Below, one piece after another: positions 12,368-24,125 of a DNA stretch of 64,000 bases (within the stretch, counting starts at the first letter, position 1; every line of letters begins with the position of its first letter). The stretch is from Tigriopus japonicus (Eukaryota > Arthropoda > Copepoda > Harpacticoida > Harpacticidae): the NCBI GenBank assembly GCA_010645155.1, contig CM021317.1, forward strand, positions 399,770 through 463,769, written 5' to 3'. The translations under genes were made by a program, and so were the position numbers. The notes beneath the pieces were generated by a model. The model worked only from the letters and a program-made list of their open reading frames with translations. It was not told the origin of the DNA and made no database searches.

Positions 12368-15320
12368 TTTGGAAGTACGACGACTTCTACTTTTACTTCC
12401 CAGAGAGCGTCGGAACGGCCTCTTTATTTCCCCACCATATTGATGTTACCCTCTTCAAGTCTCAGAACTGTCGTCGTCTACGTTCTACCCGTTGGCGAGG
12501 GAGACAGACGAACCTCAACCAACGCCAGAGGATACCGTTCTTCAAGGGACCTCTGGTTCCACATGGCCTTAAGGCTTGGCTTGTGCTTGCTCTTCCTTTC
12601 CTAGCCTTAGCATTGTAGTACATACACAGATATACTGTACTCGTACGTACGTATCTAGCGATACTACTACGCAGAGAAGCCCTCCGTCGCTTTCATCCAC
12701 AAGGCTGGATGGAAGGAACCGTCTTGCAATTCCTGTCCTTTAGTGATAACGCTTAGTGCTCGACGATCGCCCTCTATTGCTGTCCTAGCGGTCATATCAA
12801 GTCTCTGTCTTCCACGGCAAGATTGCTGCTTTTTCTTTCTAGGTATGCTATATGTGTATGTACGTATTTGGAAGAGTTTGATCCGCCGCAGAGTGAACAC
12901 ACGCTCACTTTTTTTTTCATTCCACTCTCTCTCGTAAAGCCCGCTGGAACCTAGCCATTAAGGCCACCAACAAGCATGAAGAAAGAGAAAGGCCTTGTTA
13001 AAAGGCCAGAGTAAAGCAGCTTGTGCTGACAACGCTCTTGGCAGAGCGCTTGTCCTAAGCGGTCTCCTTGGCTCCATCCAATACTCACGGCGTTCCTCCT
13101 CACATCCACATGTAGTAGTATGTAGTACCCTTCATGTCGCCCGTGGATGGGACGATTGGTAGGTGGGTGCAGGAACGCCGACGACGAACTGGTTAGTAAA
13201 GAGGGCGCCCGTGTGAGTGAGGGTCCAAGTTGAAAGCATGGTTGAGAGACGGACGGCACACGCAAGGACTCTTGTGAAGGCTGTTTGATGTGTTCGACAT
13301 CATCTGGTTCCTGCTACTGACAACGACGGGGAGAGAGAGAGAGGGGGGGGAGGGTCTTTTTGTGATCAAAGGCCGCTGGCTTCATGTATGAGCTGAGGAA
13401 GAGGCCGACGACAACCAACTAGCCCGCCGTTACTTTTCACCCAGAGCGAGTGAGAGAAAAGGAGGGAAAGAACGAAGCCATTCTTGGAGGGCCTTCCTTG
13501 GAACGTCGTCTTGCTTCTCTTTCCTTCACCACTGGTGGCTAGCAAGTTTGTTCCGTGAGTGTGCCCCATGTCCCCACTCTCTTTCTCTATCTATCTAGCA
13601 AGACGATACTTTTCTTCTTGTTCGGGGCCATATTCTCGTATGCACTTGGAGCTGCCGTTCGTTGTTCCCGTCCGTGGTTGGTTGGCGCCTGCCTCGCGTT
13701 CGTTCCCTTTAGTCTGCCTCCAAACCTCCCTTCCTCAGGAGGAAAGTAAAACTCTTGATCTCCTGGCTTTGAAACATGTTCACTTTGGAACACAACAAAC
13801 CTACCATTGAGCATTGATGGAGTGACGAAGTGTTTGCGACAGGAGTTTGTCCAATCAATAGGAAATCTATGGTTGAACCAATTCAAATTGTGCCTGTGTG
13901 AGTGCGTGCCGTCGTGGAATGCCCGTCTGAAATTTGTGATGTGTCGTTTAAAGTGACAAGAAGCCAACCTGTCATGGGAAGAAGCCAAGCATTGTTTTGG
14001 GATCAAGGAACACTGAGTTTGGATCAAAACGCTCAGGTTGGTGAGGTGGCACCAATAGTGCCCGACGATTGGCCTTCATTTGGTGTGGCCACCATCAAAC
14101 AGATCTGTGTTACCTGTTACAATCTATGTTCTTCGCCCAACCACCATCTCAGAGGAACAGGGACAGTGAAACACTACCATAACTGTAATAGCCACCCAGG
14201 AGGGCCGTGCCCTGATTTTACTAAATCAGGTGAACTGTCGTCAGAGCATCTCTTCTCTGACATTCATTGGGTGAGCTCAAATCAATGACCCGACGTGTCC
14301 TTGACAAAATGTTGGAGGGCTGAATCCTCATCAACGTGGATGATTCGTTCTCTTCAATTAGGCCTTATTATGACTCTAGAAAATTCAAGTCGCCAGAGAA
14401 CGACCTCAGTGCCGACGGAGGAATCTCCAATGTCAGCAGAGCCCGAGAATGAGTGGAAAATGAGACCAATGATGATCATGTTAATAACGACGAATTGTGC
14501 AGTCTCAATCACCGCGATGGAGAGGTTAGAGTAGAAGTTCCACCAGTTGTTGTTGTTCCTCCTCGTCCTCCTCCCTCTCCAGCCTTCCAAGTCTCGCCCT
14601 GAAGTGTTCCCAACCAAAAGAGTGCTTGTTGAATTGAGTAATCTCCAGCTTGGAACATCACTGCCTCTCTGTCCTGGGCTTCTTATTAATTGGAAAGGAA
14701 GATTTGTGATTCAGCATCGATCTTGCTCTCCCTCTCGCTCTTCCCATGTTCCACTCGCTCTTTTGCCACATGAAAGTCCAGTTTTGACTTGACTGGGCAC
14801 CTGGCGGTCTCACCTCTATTGACGTACAACTAACTTCTCGTACCTCATCATCAGAGGGAGTGTTACAGAGTTTAACATAAATAATCTCCCTAGCGAGTCC
14901 TACTACTTCTGCAATTTACTGCTCACCTTGGACGTTCGAAGAACACGATTTTTCACCTTCATCCACTGTGCTTGAAAGTGGGTGAAACGCAAGACTGGAT
15001 TCCACCACTTACTTCATTCAGTGATTATCCCAAATGCGGAAAGTGGAGTGAAAATGAAGTCCCTGTGAGTGTGCTGCCGGCTCAAGCAACAAGCAAATCT
15101 TAAACCAAAAGCGACCATTGATTCCACTGCCTCTAACCTAAACGTCTTCTAAACTGACAAGCTCTAGCCGCGTTGCCCTGCAACCCCCATATCCCTGATT
15201 CTCGATCCCTGAACCTCGGTTTGGAGCCCTCGTGTTCCTTCACCCAACCCTTTTGTTCTCACCGCACCCTGTTAGCCCTACGGCTGCATGGTCGGTAGGA
15301 ACAACCACTCAGGCGACAGT

Positions 15321-15677
15321 ATGTTACATTTATTCTTAGGCCTCAAAAGTTTAGTTAAGGTTAGTCGTTATCACACCGATGGCTCCGTCTTCAGACTCCA
15401 TTACCGGGTGACGGTAATGGCTCTCCTTGCCTTCACCTTCATAGTGACCACGAGGCAGTACATAGGATCCCCGATTATGTGTGTTCATACCCGAGACATT
15501 CCCAAAGATGTTCTCAATACCTACTGTTGGATTCATCCTACCTATACTCTCAGTTCAGCACATTGGAAACGAGTGGGCGTGGACGTGCCACACCCCGGAG
15601 TGGACAAAACCCGGGACGAAAGAGACAAGAAACACGTGAAATACTACCAGTGGGTTGGGTTCTGCCTATTCTTTCAG
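15321..15677 (+). CDS. shakB: shaking-B innexin, coding exon 1 (N-terminus, TM1, loop 1, start of TM2)
   Basis: First coding exon of a neuronal-type innexin that forms electrical synapses in arthropods. It encodes residues 1-119 of 363. The start at 15321 ([15 protein letters not shown]) matches the usual shakB N-terminus; an in-frame ATG 11 codons upstream (15288) is possible but would add an atypical leader. VFRLHY precedes TM1 (about 30-48). The shakB-type stretch ([16 protein letters not shown]) carries loop-1 cysteines Cys54 and Cys69, and YYQW is at 108-111. The exon ends in phase 0 after FFQ at a GTAAGA donor. Residue 53 is Met where innexins usually have Asp (G-x-P-I-D-C). A pyrimidine-rich stretch ending in AG at 15274 could be an acceptor from a non-coding 5' exon. 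Confidence 0.93.
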
Positions 15678-16186
15678 GTAAGACACAGATCTCTTTTCTT
15701 TGGGTTGAATCAGTTATTGAAAAGCGGGCCTGGCTTCTTTGCCATGCATGACCCGGTTCTTTGATTAATCCGGCCATTTGCCAAAAGTGAGAGTCTCACT
15801 AGTACTAATTGTCCCGGGTAATTATTTTCCAAAGGGGTTCCTGATTGGTCTCTCAACACTTGAAGAATAAACCACACTATCGCATGAACAAAAAAGAGAA
15901 ATAATGCTAATTACACTAGGAAACAATAGTGGCGTAAGTTGTTTTGGCATGGCTAATTACTCCTCGCCGATTGCAAATACATGGATTATCTCTTTCTTGC
16001 CACTTAACCAAGGCGTTACTTCCTTGGACGACATGCACCATAACGCACCAATTTAAGAAGTTAAAAGCTAGTTTGATTCAGGTACTACATCAGGTATTTT
16101 CTTTTCATGGCTTTGGTAAGAATAGGGAGGATATGTTTAAGAGCCCCTTCAAAGCAAAGTAATGCAGAAAGGCATGTAAGTTGTCA

Positions 16187-16225
16187 GGTAGGAACGACCA
16201 CCCGAGCGACATGTTGACATATTTG
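16187..16225 (+). repeat. Degenerate copy of the shakB start-codon region
   Basis: 16187-16210 matches 15294-15317 at 20 of 24 positions, and all four differences are transitions. Both are followed by an ATG (16211 here, 15321 in exon 1) and a similar ATGTT-ACAT-TT string. The frame from 16211 closes after 24 codons and is not innexin-like, so this looks like an old local duplication rather than a working alternative exon. Confidence 0.4.
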
Positions 16226-19200
16226 AGGACGACAAGCAAATTGACAGAACTCTTTTTCGTTGTCCCCCTTTTCTCGAGAAGGTGAACCATGGCAACGGAA
16301 TCGCCAACCAGTCGAGCGTATGCCAACTTCATTCAGACTCCCATGTCTTCTCTAATCCTGTCGATTGTTGACCTGCTTGATTTGGTTCAGACAAAGGTTT
16401 TCATCCCTTCAAATTGTTTTTGACATGCGAAAGCTCTCATAACACGAAATACCGGACTTAGAGTGTTGTGGAAATTGTCGGAGTAATTTCAATTTCGAAA
16501 ACAGCAAATCTACACAGGTCAAAATGTTTTTTTGTTCACATCAAGCAAAGTAGCTTTCCATTTTATTGTGGGAGAGAACTGATTGTAGGGTTTGAAAAAA
16601 TATTTGTTATTGACAGGCCTCATGATAACGGTCATTTTTTGAAAAGCACCTTTGGATCAGTTTCTTCTCTTTACGTTAGCTTAGTTTACTCAAAACTCAT
16701 GTTTTCTGTGAACAGGGTGACTAATCAGTAATCAGACAGCGTTTGGAAATGGTTGTGCCATAACTATTGAGTATATCTCAATTTTCTGTCAATGACAGTG
16801 ACAGGATAATTGGAACTTGCCCTAGATATTTCCGCTTCCCACCTTTAAAAAACTGTAGCTCAACTTCTTTGTAAAGGAGTCGGGGCTCAAAATAGATAAA
16901 ACATAGTGCATTCGGGAGACACTGTGTATTCTTTTTTAAATGACTATTTAGATTTAAGAGTTGCCAGATTTAACTCGGTGTGTTTAGCCTAGTTCCATAC
17001 TTTTTGAAAATTACTTCACAATCTCCACTAGTGATGTTATGTGAGAAAACGTCCTCTTGGATCGGATATAGCTTATTACCTTCATGAAATATACAATTGG
17101 AAATTTATTTTGACAAAGGTAAATTCTGGATTTTGAGAGATTTCTATTCTAATGAGTAAGGGAGACTTGGGGTCGAACTTATGAAACTCGAGCATTTCTC
17201 GGTCGCCGTTTTTCTTTGGTGTACTCTTTGGTAAGAAAGCAGCTAGTTTATTGCAGAGACCCTATTTTCTCAGTATTTATAGAAAATAACTACCTCAGGA
17301 AATTGTCTCGCAAATTTTCTGTCCAATTGCTTGCGAGAAAATGGAGAAAAACTTGCGGTCAAGTCACCTGCAAGAGCTCATCAATTCTTATGGGAAGGCG
17401 GTTGAATAATGCTAGTGCGCATTTTGACACCAACTTTGGACCAATGTACCTTCAAGTGTCCAAGTTTGAGAAATTGCAGTGCTATTGCCCTCTCTCGACA
17501 AACCGCTTTACTCAAATCGCCCGAGAGAATCGCACTTGAAGTGACAGGATCTCTTTGTTATTTCGGGTCTGATTGATCATGTTGTTGACCTTGGAACGAC
17601 AGCAAGCGATGGAACCAACGCTGTGGGTGAAAATGGCGCTAGTGAACCCTTTAAAAAGTACATCAAAGGAAGAAAGGTTCTCTACTGACTCGTTGTTATT
17701 GGCCAGTTTCCGACCAGGGTGTTGCTTTGAGTTGGAATGTGTAAAATAGCAAGGACGCCTTGTACTTTGAATGTGGCCCGCTAATTATTCCCAATTCCCT
17801 CTGTACCATTCGCTTAGGAAGTAAACAAGTGATGACTTCATTCTTTGTATGGGCCTAAGGGCAAATTCAATGGTGTAATGGGGTTTGGGTAGGTTTTTAT
17901 GAGCAGACTTAAATGGTGTATTTTTTAAGTGGAGGTTTTTCCGCTTTACCTTGGCATGATTCCCAGGCAAGTCAAAACCCTTTAGCTCAAGTGAGTTTGA
18001 GTCTGGCCACCATTTAGGAACCACCTTTTTTGTCCTCAAAGATTACTTCCAAATTATGTAGCGTTGAAAGGTAAACATAGGGCTTGGAGTTTGGAGAGAT
18101 CTTGCATGCTGAAAGTCATTTTGTCGTTGATTTGAGGCTTCAAAACCTGGGTAGTTTCTCTCCAAAAATGTTGTGTTATACGTACAAGAAGCGGGTGGTG
18201 AGTTTAGGCAAGCCAGGCGATCTCAAGAGTCGAGCCACAATACTTGGGGAACGGATTCTCCAAGGGTCCTTACGCCAAAAACAACACTTGTAAATAATGA
18301 ATTAGTATGGTGTACCCCAGTCGTGGAAGCAATTTGGCTCCTATACTTATACCTGACTTGCTCTGGTTCAGTTTACACATGGGCTTCTCAAAACCTGTCA
18401 TGCGCCTCATTACCGTGTTTTTCTTGGTATACCACATGGTTTCAGCTCCGTTGCGAAGAGGGAAAAACCAATTACAATTTCTTTTGGCGATGACCATCAC
18501 CATGGCCATTTTGCCATGACCCAGGGAGTTACAATTATTGCCCACTTATATATTACTCAATGAGGGAATGTCAGTGGATCGGTGGGACTGGGGTCTGTCA
18601 ATTTAGGGACAGTTTTGATGGCTCTGGCATAAATTGGGTGCGCTCAGACCACATGAGAAAGACTACTAAGACCCGAGGGTGAAGATTCCAGAGTCCTTTT
18701 GGACTGGAATGCAAGGGGGAAGGGGGATTTGGCTCCGAATACTAATGAGGGTAGCCAAGAAAGCGCAAAGTCATGAATATGGAACTTGATCGACATCATC
18801 GTGACGAACAATGAAGATTTGGCTTGCTCCAGATTTATGAGATCCAGGCTACCCGAGAAACAGAGAGAAGCTTTTTCCTTTGTACTTATTGTACAGTATC
18901 TTACACTATCGACCGATACGTTCACACCCTACTCCATTCATTGCAGAGCTTTAATCGACGTCTTAATTTGAGGTTGATGGTAGAGTCAGTCCCAAAATAG
19001 AGTAAAACCAGGAACCACCTTACTGTTGTAGGTAGACATTCAAGCAACCAAGTGCTCGCCACATCATCTCTCCCAAGTAGATCCCAATGTATTATTCAGC
19101 ACATGATGGAAACTTCACACATCACCTTTGGGAGTCGTGTTAGATGAGCACATGAGCACGTGGGCGACCTGATCCGGACGAGAATGAAATACTGGAGAAG

Positions 19201-22200
19201 GAGACGAACGAGGAGGAGGATTCCCAACTTTCTCTTATCTACCGAGTTTCTATCCTCTCGGACACCCACTACTGCTCTTACCACCATCTTTCCTTCCTCC
19301 ATCCTTCCTCTCGATCCAATGATGTCTTGATTGGATCTGTCTGACTACGGCCATGTCAAAAAAGGTCTTCCAAAGTCCAAACCTAACTTTCTCCCCTCAC
19401 ATTTCGCCAACCACCCCGTAACTACTCACACGGTTGAGCAATATAGTACATTCTTGTGCTTTGCGGATTTAACAACAAAAAGGCTCAAATGGTACAAAGA
19501 CCCCCCGAAGCCGCCAATTTGATTTCAAGACTACAAATTGGAACACTATCTGGTCGCAATTGCTCTTTTGTAGGAATATGTTCCCTCTCCCCTCTATTTG
19601 ATTTGAAGTACCATGGAGTTAGAGGACAAATGACGGGAGATTATATCCCCAAATTAAGCCTGAAAGAAAAAGCATCCCTTTGCTCCCTGATGGGGCAACC
19701 AAGAGAACACGAGATTCTTGGAGGGGAAGGAAAACAACCCTCGAACTCATTTATCACCCTTGTCTGTGTAATGAAACTTGACTCTCTTCGGCATTCTCAA
19801 ACATGGTGCGAACGAGTTCGTTCACAAGACTCGAGGCGTCAAGAAGTTGAGCACCCATCAAATGGCTCGAAATAAATTTCAATAGTGCAAGAAGAGGCAC
19901 TGAGGTTGGCTAGCTGGACTACCATTCTCGGAAGTGGGCTAAAAATCCAATAGTAGGAAATAGAGTCTTTTGGACCGGAATCAAAATGAGCGTTGCCAAG
20001 AGGGGCGTTGGGTCCAATTTTGAGGGATCCGCTTTGGGCCCTTTCGTGACTCGAGTCGTCCAAAAGCATTCTCTAGCGAGCCCATGGCCTCGTGTCGTAA
20101 AACCGGCATGGAAATTGAAGAATGGAATCTTGTTTCAAAGTGAACCCCTCCAGACAGTTTCTCAATAAAACGCATTTTTGAACCCCTTGTCTGTTAACGA
20201 CTTTGGCTGGCCGACCACAAAACTATCCGATCCTGCAGCCAGTCTGAAATTGTTTACTGTAGAGTCTGCCAAGTTGGTAAATTAGACACAGGGTATCATC
20301 TTTTGTTAAAATGTCGTCTCTGACAGCCCATTGACAAAGAGAGGGAGAGATAATTTCTCTCGCCATGCCAAAAATCCGGATAGCCACTGGAATGGACTTT
20401 CCAGACGACGCGAATTGGTAAACCATCTCAGTTTCGGAAATGGTCCACTCACTTTGAGAAGAACACATTCACGCTGAAAACATTCTTATTTGCCCCTGTG
20501 AATATTAAGGCTCAAGATGAAAGGTCGTATGATTTAGTTCCAATATTTGAAATAAAAAACTAAACGTACGTCTAGCTGGCAGAGTCCCGTGGCAACCCTG
20601 GCGGATGTGGTTGAAGCGCCCAGCGCAAAAAGTGAAAGCACTTTCTTGAGCAACGCATGCATACCCAAGGATAAGGCAGTCAATGGGAACAGATATTTCT
20701 TTCTCCTCTCTGCCTGAATCCTCTTTCTTCTGGTCTGCCTTGCACTGACAGAGAGGATGGAGGGAACCAACGAGGAGAAGGTTCAAAAGCTTTTCGGCCA
20801 GCCAACCACTTCTAAAAATAAACCAAGGAGAGAGAAGCAGCCGCTGGGAACGAACTCGGAACAAGGATAGCTAGAGCAGATTGGTTCACCTTGGAACAGG
20901 AACCAGCGAGCGAAACTGGTGGCTTGAAATTTGGTGGAGGAGGAAGTGGTGCTCTGTGGCTAAGCTAGAAGCAACCAGCAAAGCAACCAACCAAGCCATT
21001 GGTTAATACATGGACAAACAAATCTTTTACTCAAACGTATTGGTGGATAGATCCAACTCACAAACGACCTTCATTCCTTGAAACAGAATGATGCTCCCAA
21101 TGGGTCTAGGCTTTTAAGCATTTTCCCCCTTTCTCTTTTTTTGTGCACTGAGTCTTGAAATGAATTTCAAGCGATTCGGTTCATCTCGATCTGGATTGGC
21201 CAAGTTTGTTTCCGGACCATTTTTGCACCCTTTGATCACCACATCGTCCGTATTACGGTCCATCTGGTGTTGAAGGCTTCTTAGAAAAAGGTCTTTTTCC
21301 AAGGTCATTAATGGAAGCTTTCCCCCTCTCTAGTTCTCTCCCAGTAACCCTCCCAAGTTTTCGATTGTGTTCCATGGTTGGAACGAACTCGTTGAGCGCA
21401 ATTCGTGTGTTTGCTGTCCTCGTGTGAGGGAGGACACCAGCCATTGAACGAGGACAAAAATCCTAGTCTTAGGGCGCGCTCGTGACGTCACATGGCCCCG
21501 CGTGACGTCATAGCACAACAATCCCAGCTAAATAGCGGGGAAGCAAGCACGTAAGCAAGGTTCCCCCGGTTCCCCCCCAAGACCAGATTGCTTTAGAAAA
21601 GAGAGGCCAAGGCAGGCAGGTTATAAAGTTCAGGCAGGATCGTTGTGCAAAATGCCTTGGTGCCACAAGTTTGGTTCCATCTCATCATTCTTAGGCTCAA
21701 GCTCGTGCGTGCGCACGGGGAATAATGCATTTCCTGCTGCCAGCTTTCCGGGCTAATATGACTCATGATGTTGGCAAACTAAGCTGAAATTTACCCTTTG
21801 GGCCACGAAAAGTCTTTGGGAGTTTCAGGGGGTTTCTACTATAGGTTGAAGAAGCCAAGGCTTGCTTAATGTGGTTAGCAGAACCATTCAGTTTTAGTCT
21901 CAAATGGGAAGCCTTTCCTTTTTGAGGCTTCTCATGAGACTCTAAGGGGTTGTCTGGTCTTATCGTGGCTCGTGTTTTGTACATACCAGTCCCAAATTCA
22001 AGATGTGTCTTGGATAGGGCAATTCCTTGAGGCTGTAAAGTACTTTCATCAGCGTAATGTTCGCAGAAATGTGACACTTGGCCAATGCCCAATGTCTCTC
22101 TCTAGCTCGAAAGCTTCCCTGACCATTGACATTCTCGCATTCTCAAAGAGGCTATTTCTAGATATGCCTCTCGACCTCATTTGAGATGTTTATGTGCAAA

Positions 22201-24069
22201 GGGTATGACCAACCATCGAGCGGGCTAAAAGGCCAAGACCAAGGCCAAATGAGGGCTCTGCTAACGACAAATAGTACATTGAGACTAAGATGCACGACGA
22301 CAGCCTTGATGTTCCCCAAATACATTGAAATGGCGCAGTGGTCCTGGGATCGATAGTTTGTCGTCGAGAGACATTACGAAGACCCAACGAGCAGCACGGT
22401 CTAAATCAGATTGCTGTTTCTTTCGTCAAAGAAGTCCATCCAAAGAAATGGTTCCCTTTTTTGGCACACGAGCGGGAACTATCTTCATCAGAAGGTCGCC
22501 ATGAAGTGAAGGCCTCTCAAATCTCGAACCAATCACTTATCATGACATTTTGCTTGCTCCAATGCCTGGAACAATGTAGGTAGAGCAGTCTTTCATTGAA
22601 GCTAGTGAGCGTGGACAAAGGTCAAGAAAAAAAAAGATCTGTTTGTGAGTGTGGCCGTCCAAGCATTTGGTCTGGTAGTTGATCACGAACACGAGTATTT
22701 GTCTGACCTTGCACACACTAAGTGACTTGTAAGTGAAGATGTGTCTGAATGGGTCCTTTGGAAATGGAGGAAGTCTTTCATCAGTCTCTCATATTATCTT
22801 CGAAGTCAAGAACAAGTTTTTCCTTCTCTCTTTCTCTCCTTTATTACTTTTTGCGCCTAAGGCTCTGACTCTTTGCAATTGCTTTCTCCTTGACTTTTTT
22901 GCGATCCGCCTCTTTATGCCGCAGATTCAGTTTTTACTCTCATATGATGACATCATCTCTTGGGGAGAAAATGGTATTTTCATCTTTGACTGGCCTTCAA
23001 ATGGGCCTAAAGTTATAAATGCTTCCAGCTCGAGACCTTTATGATACATGTGAAGGTAATGTTAAATGCTAATTGAGTTTGTTTGTGTTCATTTCACAAC
23101 AAAGGGAACCGAAATTGACAGTAAAGAGAAGTGGCTCTATGTTGTGGTGGCAATTTGCAAATTGTCCATTGGCCTTCAAGGTTTCCGGGGGAGAGCTTCG
23201 TAAAGTAATTGCTTCCGTGTGCTCTTGAAGGACCAATCGTTCGTCTTTTGTTCATGCTATTTATTATCATTAAGTTTCCTTTCGTGACATCCAATAATGC
23301 ATGACTGAAAAATGACCTCAGGATATCGTTTCCTCCGAAGTACGAGACAACAATGCAATGAAAGGTTGCATTGACCCAGATACTCTATTGATTTGCCGCC
23401 TGTTTCGTCCATGGGGATTAGTCAATGGTCCAACCCAGCACCCTACATAATACACACTAGCACATAAGCAAGCCTTTGGGCAACTGATCTTTGCTTAAAC
23501 TAATCTTCCTCCGCAAAGACCCCGAAAGAAAGAGAAGGAGGAAAATGGGATCTCCTTGGACTGCTTGAACGGACACTTCCAATCGGCTTGCCAGTCGTCC
23601 ATGGAAGAGGAGGACGTCAAGACTTGCAATAGTAATACATGAGCTCCACCAAATCTCCATTCTCTTCCGAGGCATTATAGAGATTACCCTTTGCCCAATC
23701 GCCTCTTTCAAGCTTGAATGCATCGGTTTACAAAGGTGATGATCTAATACTACTCTGAGTCTTGCTTTCTCTCTATCCTGTCTTATTCTTCTTGGCCTGC
23801 CTGGCAATCTCAAATCCAAGGTTACCAATAAAACAGAGCAGGTCACAACAGAAAAAAGGCCATTCAAGAGATAGATTGAATTCTGACCCTAAAAACAACG
23901 ATCCATTTGTTGTGGTCTCTTGCTCTCTCTCACTTCCCCCACTTTTGAATTGACCCAATTTCCCAACTTGTGGGCAACACCCTTCGTGTAGTATTATGCT
24001 TCGCTCGTAAACACAAGGCAATTTGGCCTTGCAATATATTGGTGTCACGATGCAAACCTGCACCGTGAA

Positions 24070-24125
24070 TAGATGGATGGATAGATGGACGGAAGGACGG
24101 ACGGACGAATGAACAAACGAACGGA
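24070..24125. repeat. Tetranucleotide microsatellite (GGAT/GGAC)
   Basis: Runs of ATGG/GGAC/CGAA-type tetranucleotides with a gradual change of unit along the tract, lying in shakB intron 1. Confidence 0.8.

Larger units (their letters stand above)
3090..15320. other. 12-kb intergenic region between inxA and shakB exon 1
   Basis: I found no gene I can support; the open frames are short, unrelated to families I know, and overlap on both strands. The first kilobase upstream of inxA is AT-rich and has two related CCGAA-containing direct repeats (3336-3362 and 3552-3573). There are GA microsatellites at about 6816-6831, 12346-12367 and 13328-13354, and a CCAA tract at 7166-7192. A TATAAAAG sequence lies at 10553-10560 with no assignable gene. 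At 9987-10047 a segment ends in the terminus-like ACGAGACC...GTTGGGACG sequence (reverse strand), possibly one end of a decayed DNA transposon. The shakB promoter and 5' UTR should lie here, since both inxA (minus) and shakB (plus) diverge from this region. Confidence 0.45.

Noticed and set aside
13587..14288. Overlapping 128- and 146-codon frames on opposite strands
   Set aside because: No recognisable domain, low-complexity composition, and neither continues through credible splice sites.
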